Source of the DNA: Planktothrix sp. UBA8402
Lineage (GTDB): Bacteria > Cyanobacteriota > Cyanobacteriia > Cyanobacteriales > Microcoleaceae
Assembly: GCA_003456035.1 (NCBI GenBank)
Contig: DMPJ01000444.1
Coordinates: forward strand, 1,426 to 7,932
Length of the DNA: 6,507 nt
Reading direction: 5' to 3'
The notes under the pieces: generated by a model
Databases searched by the model: none
Seen by the model: only the letters and a program-made list of their open reading frames with translations
Told to the model about the DNA's origin: nothing
Part shown: positions 1-6,507 of the stretch, piece by piece
How positions within the stretch are numbered: position 1 is the stretch's first letter
Layout: each line of letters starts with the position of its first letter
Program-made: the position numbers and the translations under genes

Positions 1-1184
1 TTGGATAAATCATAAATTTCCTCAAGTTTTAGGTGTAAAAGTACCATTGAATTTGATTCCTCTATTTCCGAATCTTCTAATAAAAGAGCGGGGATTTTAT
101 CAATCCGAGGGAGAGTATCCGCCGATTGTAACTCATCAATAATAAGCTGAAGTTTATCTTCCTGTTTGTCAGTTTTACCCGTGATTAAAACCACATCATT
201 TTCCTTCGGAAAAGTCTTGATTTCTTGATAGGTTTTAGGAAAAATAATTGCTTCCATTTGTCCGGTTAAATCTTCAATTTGTAAAAATGCCATCCGGTCA
301 CCTTTTTTGGTGGTATGTAGTTTAATAGCAGTAATTACAACAACTACTTTAGCTTTAGATTTTTTATCCGTTAATTCTGCTAAAGTCACTCTTTCATCTA
401 CAGAAATCGATCTTAAGATGGATTTTAAAGGATGTTCAGAAACATAAAATCCCAGTAATTCTTTTTCAAATTGTAGTTTTTCTTGAACTTTAAAATCCTC
501 AAGTTTTGCTGGTTTTGGTGCATCTTCATGGGTATTTTTTGTATTTGTTCCACCTCCTAAAATATCGAATATACTTTGTTGACCAACGGCTCTATCTTTG
601 GCTTTACTTTGCGCCCAAGAAATTAATTTATCTAAATGATCAATAGCTTGGCGACGGTTGGGGTTAAGTTTATCTAAAGCTCCACATTTAATTAATGCTT
701 CTAAGGCGCGACTATTAACCATTTGTAAGTTAATGCGATCGCATAAATCGGGAAAACTCTTAAATTCCCCCCCTTGTTGACGGATTTCTAATAAATGTTC
801 AATAGCACCTTCCCCGACATTTTTAATCGCAGAAAGTCCGAAAATAATACTCTGATCCGATGGAGTAAAATCCATACCCGAAAGATTAATATCTGGCGCT
901 ATAACCTTAATTCCTAGAGATTTTTGACAAGATTCAATATATTTTTGAATTTTATCCGTATCCCCACTATTTGCACTTAATAAAGCCGCCATATATTCAA
1001 CGGGATAATTTGCTTTTAAATAAGCGGTTTCATAGGTGACATAGGCATAAGCCATTGAATGGGATTTATTAAAGCAATTAGAAGCCACTAAACCGTTGTT
1101 GAGAACAAAGTTATGATCTTCTTGTACGCCAATATCATAAACAGGTTGGTTTCCTAAAGATTTTCGACTAATAATTTTAACCAT
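1..1184 (-). CDS. dnaE-C: DNA polymerase III alpha subunit, C-terminal piece (DnaE-C) with N-terminal C-intein; 3' end outside window
   Basis: This gene encodes the second piece of the split replicative polymerase. It is joined to DnaE-N by protein trans-splicing to make the full alpha subunit. The frame is open for 394 codons from ATG at 1184 to the window edge. Residues 1-36 are a C-intein (MVKIISRKSLG...GLVASN). The C-extein starts at Cys37 (CFNKSHSMAYAYVTYETAYL), the conserved segment after the DnaE splice site. Next come a helix-hairpin-helix-like stretch (about 115-135, GLSAIKNVGEG) and an OB-fold-like segment (about 279-325, KVVVVITAIKLHTTKKGDRMAFLQIEDLTG). The Synechocystis counterpart is about 459 residues, so roughly 65 codons are missing. 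The ATG is fixed by an in-frame TAG five codons upstream and by a GGGAG ribosome site. It overlaps the endonuclease stop by 8 nt (ATGGTTAA), so translation is probably coupled. The product depends on DnaE-N for function. Confidence 0.96.
   Translation of the reverse strand, partial: MVKIISRKSLGNQPVYDIGVQEDHNFVLNNGLVASNCFNKSHSMAYAYVTYETAYLKANYPVEYMAALLSANSGDTDKIQKYIESCQKSLGIKVIAPDINLSGMDFTPSDQSIIFGLSAIKNVGEGAIEHLLEIRQQGGEFKSFPDLCDRINLQMVNSRALEALIKCGALDKLNPNRRQAIDHLDKLISWAQSKAKDRAVGQQSIFDILGGGTNTKNTHEDAPKPAKLEDFKVQEKLQFEKELLGFYVSEHPLKSILRSISVDERVTLAELTDKKSKAKVVVVITAIKLHTTKKGDRMAFLQIEDLTGQMEAIIFPKTYQEIKTFPKENDVVLITGKTDKQEDKLQLIIDELQSADTLPRIDKIPALLLEDSEIEESNSMVLLHLKLEEIYDLS
735..742. repeat. HIP1 octamer in dnaE-C
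   Basis: GCGATCGC, the highly iterated palindrome of many cyanobacterial genomes, lies within the C-extein coding region. Confidence 0.85.
1077..1184 (-). other. C-intein (36 residues) of the DnaE split intein
   Basis: This is the C-terminal half of the split intein. The visible splicing residues are the block F region VYDIGVQEDHNF, with Asp17 and His24, and the C-terminal ...GLVASN ending in Asn36, whose cyclisation releases the intein. The penultimate residue is Ser35 rather than the usual intein His, as is typical of cyanobacterial DnaE inteins. The next residue is Cys+1 (codon 1076-1074), the nucleophile for transesterification. Length and sequence match the DnaE C-inteins of Nostoc and Synechocystis, as I recall them. 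All residues needed for splicing are present. Confidence 0.96.
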
Positions 1185-1959
1185 TTTTATAACTCCCTAA
1201 AATTTGCTCAATTTTCAACTTCTTACGTTGAAGTCCCAAATTGGGATATTGATAGATTAAATTATAGAATATTTTTATGTGTTGACGACTATAGATTCTC
1301 CAATAATAAACTTTCCTCAAGTGATGTTCTGATACTGAACCCATCCCTAGTCGTCTTGCAAGCTCACAAGCAAATTCAAAAGAACCTACTATAGCAACTA
1401 ACCCGCCACTCCTACCCAAGTTAACATAAGCACAACCATCACCATCAAAATATCCTAAAATATAAGCTCCTAAATACTGATCTTCAGGGAAATAGTATAC
1501 ACCCGAAAAAGTTCGTCCTGGTTGAATCCCATAATTATATAAAGCATGAGCCATCCTTTGAGATGAAAAGTTAATTCGGTGATGAGGAGCATAATTTTGA
1601 GGTTGAATGATTCTAATTTTACCAGAGTATTGAAGTTCTGTTTTAAGAAGTTCTGTGAGTTCTGGATCAACCGACTCAAATGCAACATAATTACTAGCTG
1701 TTACACAACCATCAGCAGCAATGAGTCCTAACAAATAAGCTTTATGTTGAGAGTCAATTACATCAAAATAACTTTCATTTAAAGTGTAGCGGTTTCTCCG
1801 CTTTGTATTAACTCCTGCTTCTTTCAAAACTCTAGCAACTGCCCTTTCACTCACTCCTAAATAGCCAGGAATTGAGCGACACTCCATCCCCTGATTAAAA
1901 ACAGCAATAATCTGCTGTTTTTGATCAGGATTTAATTGTTTATAGTTAAAAAAATTCAT
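1177..1959 (-). CDS. Free-standing LAGLIDADG homing endonuclease with N-terminal helix-turn-helix, between the DnaE intein halves
   Basis: This is a complete 260-residue protein predicted to cut DNA site-specifically. Residues 9-50 look like a resolvase/transposase-type helix-turn-helix (LNPDQKQQIIAVFNQG, then YLGVSERAVARVLKEAG), followed by a basic linker (NTKRRNRY). Two LAGLIDADG motifs follow: LLGLIAADG at 76-84 and ILGYFDGDG at 167-175. The catalytic-position acids, Asp83 and Asp174, are both kept, so it should act as a single-chain two-motif enzyme. The C-terminus is basic (LQRKKLKIEQIL). The start at 1959 is firm, because TAG and TGA lie just upstream in this frame. The gene begins 2 nt after the dnaE-N stop and overlaps the dnaE-C start by 8 nt. 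No good ribosome site is visible, so termination-reinitiation from dnaE-N is likely. It sits where the endonuclease domain of a full-length intein would lie. The family call is strong; the target site (probably the intein-less dnaE allele) is inferred. Confidence 0.93.
   Translation of the reverse strand: MNFFNYKQLNPDQKQQIIAVFNQGMECRSIPGYLGVSERAVARVLKEAGVNTKRRNRYTLNESYFDVIDSQHKAYLLGLIAADGCVTASNYVAFESVDPELTELLKTELQYSGKIRIIQPQNYAPHHRINFSSQRMAHALYNYGIQPGRTFSGVYYFPEDQYLGAYILGYFDGDGCAYVNLGRSGGLVAIVGSFEFACELARRLGMGSVSEHHLRKVYYWRIYSRQHIKIFYNLIYQYPNLGLQRKKLKIEQILGSYKNG
1193..1198 (-). promoter_or_regulatory. Ribosome binding site of dnaE-C, inside the endonuclease gene
   Basis: AGGGAG lies 8 nt before the dnaE-C ATG at 1184. 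It is within the last codons of the endonuclease gene (Leu-Gly-Ser). It supports 1184 as a genuine translation start and suggests dnaE-C is initiated on its own or by coupling, rather than being a relic of a fused reading frame. Confidence 0.7.
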
Positions 1960-1961
1960 AT

Positions 1962-4649
1962 TTATTCACTATGAGTAGAGTTAATCTGTTTTAATTCTAA
2001 CCCATTTTCAAAAATTTTATCAATAGGTAACATTTGACCATCAACAGTCATAAATTTATGATCTTTTGTTGCTCGAATAATCGAACCATCTTCCAGGAAA
2101 TATTCAAAAACTTCTTGTTCTCCTCGATTATGCCATTGAGCAATCGGTTGAGTATAGACATAACCATTATTATTAACAGTATAAACTGTACATTCTATTT
2201 TTTCCTCAACAATTTTACCGATGGGTATTAATCCATATTCAACAGTCAAAATTTCTGTATCATAACTTAAACAATATTCCGCGAATTGAAGCATCTGTTC
2301 AAACAATTTTTCCGCGATTTTTTGCTGAACTCCATTTTTAGTTGCCCCATCAATAAATGTCTCCCGTTGCTTATTCATTTCTTCGGCTTTTTTCTTTCCC
2401 ATTGCGCGGCGTAATAAATCCGCTTGACCTAAAGAATAGCCCGCTAAATCTTGAGCTAATCTCATAATTTGTTCTTGAAAACATAAAATTCCATAGGTTT
2501 CTTTTAAAATTGGTTCTAACAGGGGATGATCATATCTAATTTCATCCCGTCCATGTTTACGATCAATAAATTGGGGAATTAAACCCGCATCTAACGGCCC
2601 AGGACGATACAGCGCTAAAATAGAAGAAATATCATCTAAACAGGAAGGTTTGAGTTTTTTAACAATATCTATCATCCCAGAAGATTCTAACTGAAAGATG
2701 CCATCTAAATCCCCTTTTTCCAGTAATTTATAAGTTTTCTGCACATCTTCAGGTAACTTTTTATGGGTTTTATAGGCATCTTGGGCTTTTCTTTCAATAT
2801 CAGAAGGAAGTTTTTCGGGATCAATTTTATAGCCATATATTTCTTCAATATAATTAACAGCTTTTTGAATCATGGTTAAATTTCTTAACCCTAAAAAATC
2901 CATTTTTAACAATCCAACTGCCTCTAAATCCTCCATATAATATTGAGTAATTACCGCCCCATCATTATTGCGTTGTAGGGGAACAATTTCGTCTAAAGAC
3001 TGTTTAGAAATCACCACACCCGCCGCATGAACTCCGAAGGTTTTATTCGTACCTTCAATCCGAATTGCCATATCTAACCATTGTTTAACTTTAATTGTTC
3101 CAACTTCATCCCCGGCATCATTATGAATAGCAACATCTTCATTATCATAAGCCTCTTTGAATTCCGGCACTGGACTTTGATCGGAAATCATCACGGGCAA
3201 ACGGGTGGGTTTTCCCCGTGAAACCGGAATTAATTTTGCCATTTTATCCGAATTTTTATAGGAAATTCCTAACACCCTGGCGACATCTTTTAACACGGCT
3301 TTAGAAGTCATGCGGTTAAAAGTAATAATTTGAGCCACCTTATCCGCTCCATATTTATCCGTGACATATTTAATCATTTCATCTCGCCTTTCAATACAGA
3401 AATCCGTATCAATATCAGGCATAGATTTCCGTTCAGGATTTAAAAATCTTTCAAATAATAAACCATGATAAACTGGATCAATATTGGTAATTTTTAGGGC
3501 ATAAGCTACTAATGATCCCGCCGCCGAACCCCGTCCTGGCCCGACGGCAATATTGTGATCTCTGGCAAATTTAATATAATCCCAAACCACTAAAAAGTAA
3601 GTCGAAAAACCCATCTGTTGCATCATTTTAAGTTCATATTCTAAGCGCTCTTTATAGACAGGTTTAATCTCGCTTCTACTCTTAGCATTCATTCTTTCTA
3701 ATAACCCTTTCCAAGTAACTTCTTCTAAGTAAGTATCCGCCGTATGGTCAGCAGGAATAGGATAGTCAGGGATGCGAGGTTCTCCTAAAATCCCCTTATA
3801 GGGTTCAACTTTATTCGCAACTTCTACGGTATTATTAATCGCTTCTTGAATGATATCATCCGATAAATGATCCCGAAATAATTGCGCCATTTCTTCAGCC
3901 GATTTTAAATATTCTGTACCGCTATAGCGCATTCTTTTTTCTTCACTAATTAATTTTTGAGTATTAATACAAAGTAAAGCATCATGGGCTTCCACATCAT
4001 TACAGGAGATAAAATGGGAATCATTTGTAGCGACAATTTTAATGTTTAATTCTCGACTAATTTTAACAATTTCAACGTTCACCATCCGATCTTCTGGAGA
4101 ACCATGATCTTGAATTTCTAAATAAAAATCCTCTCCAAATACCCTTTGATACCATTGAGCGACTTCCCGCGCCACATCATAACGCCCTTGTAAAATTGCT
4201 TGGGGAATTTCTCCTCCTAAACAAGCACTGGTAACAATTAACCCTTCGTGATATTGTTCTAATAGTTCTTTATTGATACAGGGACGTGCAAAAATGCCTT
4301 TTCCTTGAAACCCTTGCAAGTGTGAAATAGTGGTTAATTTAACTAAGTTTTTATAACCTTGGCTATTTTTAGCTAAGACCACTTGATGATATTTTCTTCG
4401 TTTCTTATTCTTCTCATCCTGAACTTTAACATCACCATTAATCACATACATCTCATTGCCAATAATGGGTTTTATTCCTTTATTTCGGCAGGTTTTAATT
4501 AACTCAATTGCCCCATACATAACGCCGTGATCGGTGATAGCGATCGCTGGCATTCCTAACTCTAATGCTCGGTCAATTAATTGCGGTAATTGAGATGCAC
4601 CATCGAGTAAACTATAATCACTATGAATATGTAAACCTACAAAAGACAT
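1962..4649 (-). CDS. dnaE-N: DNA polymerase III alpha subunit, N-terminal piece (DnaE-N) with C-terminal N-intein
   Basis: This is the catalytic piece of the replicative DNA polymerase, 895 residues. The PHP domain occupies about 1-270: HIHSDYS at 7-13, ITDHG at 38-42, ATNDSHF at 207-213. The C-family polymerase palm and fingers follow. [10 protein letters not shown] at 370-379 and PDIDTDF at 411-417 carry the expected catalytic Asp412 and Asp414 (E. coli Asp401/Asp403). [10 protein letters not shown] holds Asp584 (E. coli Asp555), and YRPGPL is at 681-686. The N-extein ends at Tyr792 (FAEY), and residues 793-895 are the N-intein. The start is supported by AAGGA 8 nt upstream and the standard [10 protein letters not shown] opening. 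The gene stops 2 nt before the endonuclease ATG and heads a co-oriented series ending in dnaE-C. The polymerase should be full-length only after trans-splicing. No catalytic residue is missing. Confidence 0.98.
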   Translation of the reverse strand: MSFVGLHIHSDYSLLDGASQLPQLIDRALELGMPAIAITDHGVMYGAIELIKTCRNKGIKPIIGNEMYVINGDVKVQDEKNKKRRKYHQVVLAKNSQGYKNLVKLTTISHLQGFQGKGIFARPCINKELLEQYHEGLIVTSACLGGEIPQAILQGRYDVAREVAQWYQRVFGEDFYLEIQDHGSPEDRMVNVEIVKISRELNIKIVATNDSHFISCNDVEAHDALLCINTQKLISEEKRMRYSGTEYLKSAEEMAQLFRDHLSDDIIQEAINNTVEVANKVEPYKGILGEPRIPDYPIPADHTADTYLEEVTWKGLLERMNAKSRSEIKPVYKERLEYELKMMQQMGFSTYFLVVWDYIKFARDHNIAVGPGRGSAAGSLVAYALKITNIDPVYHGLLFERFLNPERKSMPDIDTDFCIERRDEMIKYVTDKYGADKVAQIITFNRMTSKAVLKDVARVLGISYKNSDKMAKLIPVSRGKPTRLPVMISDQSPVPEFKEAYDNEDVAIHNDAGDEVGTIKVKQWLDMAIRIEGTNKTFGVHAAGVVISKQSLDEIVPLQRNNDGAVITQYYMEDLEAVGLLKMDFLGLRNLTMIQKAVNYIEEIYGYKIDPEKLPSDIERKAQDAYKTHKKLPEDVQKTYKLLEKGDLDGIFQLESSGMIDIVKKLKPSCLDDISSILALYRPGPLDAGLIPQFIDRKHGRDEIRYDHPLLEPILKETYGILCFQEQIMRLAQDLAGYSLGQADLLRRAMGKKKAEEMNKQRETFIDGATKNGVQQKIAEKLFEQMLQFAEYCLSYDTEILTVEYGLIPIGKIVEEKIECTVYTVNNNGYVYTQPIAQWHNRGEQEVFEYFLEDGSIIRATKDHKFMTVDGQMLPIDKIFENGLELKQINSTHSE
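1965..2273 (-). other. N-intein (103 residues) of the DnaE split intein
   Basis: This is the N-terminal half of the split intein, from Cys1 ([14 protein letters not shown]) to the DnaE-N stop. Block B shows Thr69-x-x-His72 (RATKDHKF). Lys70, Met75 and Met81, residues associated with fast splicing in Npu-like DnaE inteins, are all present. The sequence is very close to the consensus of fast DnaE inteins. One difference is Phe59 where Npu has Cys (EYFLEDGS against EYCLEDGS). The tail after [11 protein letters not shown] (KQINSTHSE) is variable in the family. It ends at the same split point as the unlinked cyanobacterial DnaE inteins. Confidence 0.97.
4540..4547. repeat. HIP1 octamer in dnaE-N
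   Basis: GCGATCGC lies in the early PHP-domain codons of dnaE-N. Confidence 0.85.
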
Positions 4650-4695
4650 GGTTGAGTTCCTTAGTTAAATTAAACTTAAAATTAATTGAGATAAA
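4650..4695. promoter_or_regulatory. 46-bp divergent intergenic region between dnaE-N and menD
   Basis: This very AT-rich spacer separates the two start codons. On the plus strand a TATAAT-like TAAAAT (4677-4682) has a TTGAGT (4652-4657) 19 bp before it, a loose sigma70-type pair that would give a leader of only a few bases for menD. The menD ribosome site is weak (GAG at 4688-4690). The minus strand shows no clear promoter. Two full promoters cannot fit without overlapping each other or the coding starts. That divergent promoters lie here follows from the layout; the exact boxes are weakly supported. Confidence 0.4.
4658..4662 (-). promoter_or_regulatory. Ribosome binding site of dnaE-N
   Basis: AAGGA, 8 nt before the ATG at 4649, is a good Shine-Dalgarno match and fixes the dnaE-N start. 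Confidence 0.7.
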
Positions 4696-6441
4696 ATGAT
4701 TGACTTCCGTAATATTAACACAGTTTGGGCTTCTGTATTAGTGGAAACTTTGGCCAAATTAGGATTAAAAACTGCTATTCTTTGTCCTGGTTCCCGTTCT
4801 ACCCCTTTAACTATTGCTTTTGCTCAACATTCTAGCATTGAAACCATCCCAATTTTAGATGAACGTTCAGCTTCTTTTTTTGCTTTAGGAATTGCCAAAA
4901 AATCGGGTTTACCTACAGTTTTAGTTTGTACTTCAGGAACCGCAGGAGCTAATTTTTATCCCGCTATTATAGAAGCTAAAGAAAGCCGAGTTCCGCTATT
5001 AATTTTAACCGCAGATCGCCCCCCGGAGTTAAGAGATTGTCATGCTGGACAAACCATTGATCAAGTTAAATTATATGGGAATTATCCTAACTTTCAAACA
5101 GAATTAAGCATCCCTAGTTTGGATTTAGGATTGTTAGGTTATTTGCGACAAACATTAATTTATGCTTGGGAGCGATCGCAATTTCCTATTTCCGGCGTTG
5201 TTCATCTTAATATTCCCTTTCGTGATCCTTTATATCCCGTCTATCAGCCAGAAACAGAAGCATTAAAAGCCATATTTCCTGATGATTTTTTCGCTAAAAT
5301 AAATCTAGCAAAAACTCAAATTTCCTCTAATTTTGATCTATCTAATTATTTGAAACTATGGTATAATTATCCTCAAGGAATTATCATTGCTGGTGTGGCT
5401 CAACCTCAAAATTCAGAGGTTTATTGTCAAGCGATCGCCCAACTTTCTGAACACTTAAATTATCCCGTTTTAGCCGAGGGATTATCCCCCGTTAGGAATT
5501 ATGCTAATCTCAATCCCTATTTAATTTCAACTTATGATTTAATTCTGAGAAATCCAACTTTAGCAGAAAAACTCGCGCCTCAAGTTGTGATTTTAATTGG
5601 AGATTTACCCACCAGTAAAACCCTAAGAAATTGGTTAGAGAAACAACAACCCGATTATTTTATCCTAGATCCTAGTTATCAAAACTTAGATGGATTACAT
5701 GGAAAAACCACCCATATCAGGATATCAATAGAACAACTATCAAAACAAATTGATCAAGTCGAAAATTCAGAACCAATTAATTTAGATATATCTAAGTTAT
5801 ATTGTAATTTTTGGTATGAATTAGAAGCTAAATCCAGAAATAATATTGATAAAAAATTAAACCAAATTCAATCATTAATAGAACCTAAAGTTGCTTGGTT
5901 ATTGCCTCAAATTCTACCTAAAAATACACCGATTTTTATTGCTAATAGTATGCCAGTTAGAGATGTAGAAATTTTTTGGTGTCCTAATAATTTAAACATT
6001 CAACCCTTTTTTAATCGAGGTGCAAATGGCATTGATGGAACCTTATCAACAGCGTTGGGAATTGCCCATCATCAGCAAAGCAGTATCTTATTAACAGGAG
6101 ATTTAGCCTTACTTCATGACACTAATGGATTTTTACTTAGAAATCAATTAATCGGACATTTAACCATTATTTTAATTAATAATAATGGCGGAGGAATTTT
6201 TGAAATGTTACCCATTTCTCAATTTGATCCTCCCTTTGAAGATTATTTTGCTACCCCTCAAAATATTAACTTTGCTCAATTAGCAGCTACCTATAATATT
6301 AATTATGAAAAAATTGAATCTTGGGAACAGTTTAAACAACGGTTAAATTCTCTCCCAAAAACAGGAATTAGAATCTTAGAAATACCAACAAATCGTAAAA
6401 TTGATGCCGAATGGCGACAAAAATATTTAAAACAATTTTAG
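4696..6441 (+). CDS. menD: 2-succinyl-5-enolpyruvyl-6-hydroxy-3-cyclohexene-1-carboxylate synthase (MenD)
   Basis: This is a thiamine-diphosphate enzyme (EC 2.2.1.9) that joins isochorismate with decarboxylated 2-oxoglutarate to make SEPHCHC. In cyanobacteria this pathway leads to phylloquinone, the A1 cofactor of photosystem I. At 581 residues it has the usual family length. Visible marks are CPGSRSTPL (30-38), the ThDP-activating glutamate Glu56 in DERSAS, TSGTAGANFYPA (79-90), ADRPPELRDCHAGQTID (106-122), NSMPVRD (417-423) and NRGANGIDG (440-448). The ThDP/metal-binding segment runs from TGDLALLHDTNG (467-478) to INNNGGGIFEMLP (494-506). It is cytosolic, with no signal peptide or membrane helix. 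It is transcribed away from dnaE-N across a 46-bp gap, with only a weak GAG ribosome site. It ends at TAG 6441, whose last base starts a strong hairpin. Confidence 0.97.
   Translation: MIDFRNINTVWASVLVETLAKLGLKTAILCPGSRSTPLTIAFAQHSSIETIPILDERSASFFALGIAKKSGLPTVLVCTSGTAGANFYPAIIEAKESRVPLLILTADRPPELRDCHAGQTIDQVKLYGNYPNFQTELSIPSLDLGLLGYLRQTLIYAWERSQFPISGVVHLNIPFRDPLYPVYQPETEALKAIFPDDFFAKINLAKTQISSNFDLSNYLKLWYNYPQGIIIAGVAQPQNSEVYCQAIAQLSEHLNYPVLAEGLSPVRNYANLNPYLISTYDLILRNPTLAEKLAPQVVILIGDLPTSKTLRNWLEKQQPDYFILDPSYQNLDGLHGKTTHIRISIEQLSKQIDQVENSEPINLDISKLYCNFWYELEAKSRNNIDKKLNQIQSLIEPKVAWLLPQILPKNTPIFIANSMPVRDVEIFWCPNNLNIQPFFNRGANGIDGTLSTALGIAHHQQSSILLTGDLALLHDTNGFLLRNQLIGHLTIILINNNGGGIFEMLPISQFDPPFEDYFATPQNINFAQLAATYNINYEKIESWEQFKQRLNSLPKTGIRILEIPTNRKIDAEWRQKYLKQF
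5172..5179. repeat. HIP1 octamer in menD
   Basis: GCGATCGC lies within menD at the codons for ERSQ. Confidence 0.85.
5431..5438. repeat. HIP1 octamer in menD
   Basis: A second GCGATCGC in menD, at the codons for QAIAQ. Confidence 0.85.
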
Positions 6442-6471
6442 AAACCGGGTTTCTCGAAGAAACCCGGTTTC
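6441..6471 (+). terminator. Perfect 14-bp hairpin after menD, possibly a dispersed cyanobacterial palindrome
   Basis: GAAACCGGGTTTCT (6441-6454) and AGAAACCCGGTTTC (6458-6471) are exact reverse complements around a 3-base CGA loop. The first base is the G of the menD stop. Each arm is itself a palindrome around one central base (GAAACC-G-GGTTTC and GAAACC-C-GGTTTC). The unit therefore reads both as an inverted repeat and as an imperfect direct repeat. No T-run follows directly, so intrinsic termination is uncertain; mRNA 3'-end protection or a repetitive extragenic element are alternatives. Confidence 0.6.
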
Positions 6472-6479
6472 TGCTGCTG

Positions 6480-6505
6480 GAGTTGCCAAACTCTCCGGCG
6501 TTTTT
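6480..6505 (+). terminator. Weak hairpin followed by T5, possible second terminator of menD
   Basis: GAGTT (6480-6484) can pair with AACTC (6489-6493) around a GCCA loop, and TTTTT occurs at 6501-6505. The stem is only 5 bp and the T-run starts 7 bases after it, so this is a weak candidate. Nothing else is recognisable between 6472 and the window end. Confidence 0.2.
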
Positions 6506-6507
6506 GA

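Larger units (their letters stand above)
1077..2273 (-). mobile_element. Fractured intein element: N-intein, stop, homing endonuclease gene, start, C-intein
   Basis: From the Cys1 codon of the N-intein (2273) to the Asn36 codon of the C-intein (1077) the insert is 1197 bp, exactly 399 codons. It separates the dnaE codons for AEY and CFN. Its order (splicing half, LAGLIDADG endonuclease, splicing half) and size match a full-length endonuclease-bearing intein, but it is broken into three reading frames. I infer that it is, or was, a homing element that moves into intein-free dnaE alleles. No flanking repeats are expected for homing, and I saw none. Confidence 0.7.

Noticed and set aside
1470..1688. 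72-residue open frame on the minus strand inside the endonuclease gene
   Set aside because: It is a shadow in another frame of the well-supported LAGLIDADG gene, with no recognisable domain or ribosome site.
1177..1959. Endonuclease as an intron-encoded gene (group I or II intron in dnaE)
   Set aside because: There is only a 2-nt gap on one side and an 8-nt overlap on the other, leaving no room for intron RNA structure. The flanking segments are clearly intein halves with all splicing residues.
1962..1964. dnaE-N stop as a sequencing error or pseudogenisation
   Set aside because: The stop is at the canonical DnaE split point, and dnaE-C has its own ATG, ribosome site and MVKIISRKSLG opening. 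A working split is the simpler reading, though read support at both junctions should be checked.
2034..2231. 65-residue open frame on the plus strand opposite the N-intein
   Set aside because: It is antisense to the strongly conserved N-intein coding sequence, AT-rich, with no domain features.

Overview
The window looks like a filamentous, AT-rich cyanobacterium, possibly of the Oscillatoriales / Microcoleaceae type. The evidence is a DnaE split at the cyanobacterial split-intein site, a menD-type phylloquinone gene, four HIP1 octamers (GCGATCGC) and a GAAACCGGGTTTC-type intergenic palindrome. The phylum is well supported; the lower rank is a guess.

Layout. Bases 1-4649 are one minus-strand gene series, read from right to left. 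First comes dnaE-N (4649 to 1962): the PHP and polymerase part of the replicative DNA polymerase III alpha subunit, ending in a 103-residue N-intein. After a 2-nt gap comes a complete 260-residue LAGLIDADG homing endonuclease gene with an N-terminal helix-turn-helix (1959 to 1177). Its last 8 nt overlap the start of dnaE-C (1184 to beyond base 1): a 36-residue C-intein followed by the C-terminal part of the alpha subunit, cut by the window edge about 65 codons short of the usual length. On the plus strand, menD (4696-6441) is divergent from dnaE-N across only 46 bp. It is followed by a perfect 14-bp hairpin.

How the genes work together. The two DnaE pieces should associate through their intein halves and trans-splice (AEY joined to CFN) to give a full-length alpha subunit. 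In the well-known cyanobacteria dnaE-N and dnaE-C are unlinked. Here they are collinear, and an apparently intact homing endonuclease sits between the two intein halves, exactly where the endonuclease domain of a full-length intein would be. From the Cys1 codon to the Asn36 codon the element is 1197 bp (399 codons), so dnaE-N and dnaE-C share the same frame register while the endonuclease is in another frame. This fractured dnaE-intein-endonuclease locus is the main finding: either a relic of the ancestral contiguous intein or a re-linked / newly invaded split intein.

menD is an ordinary phylloquinone biosynthesis gene with no evident functional link to dnaE.
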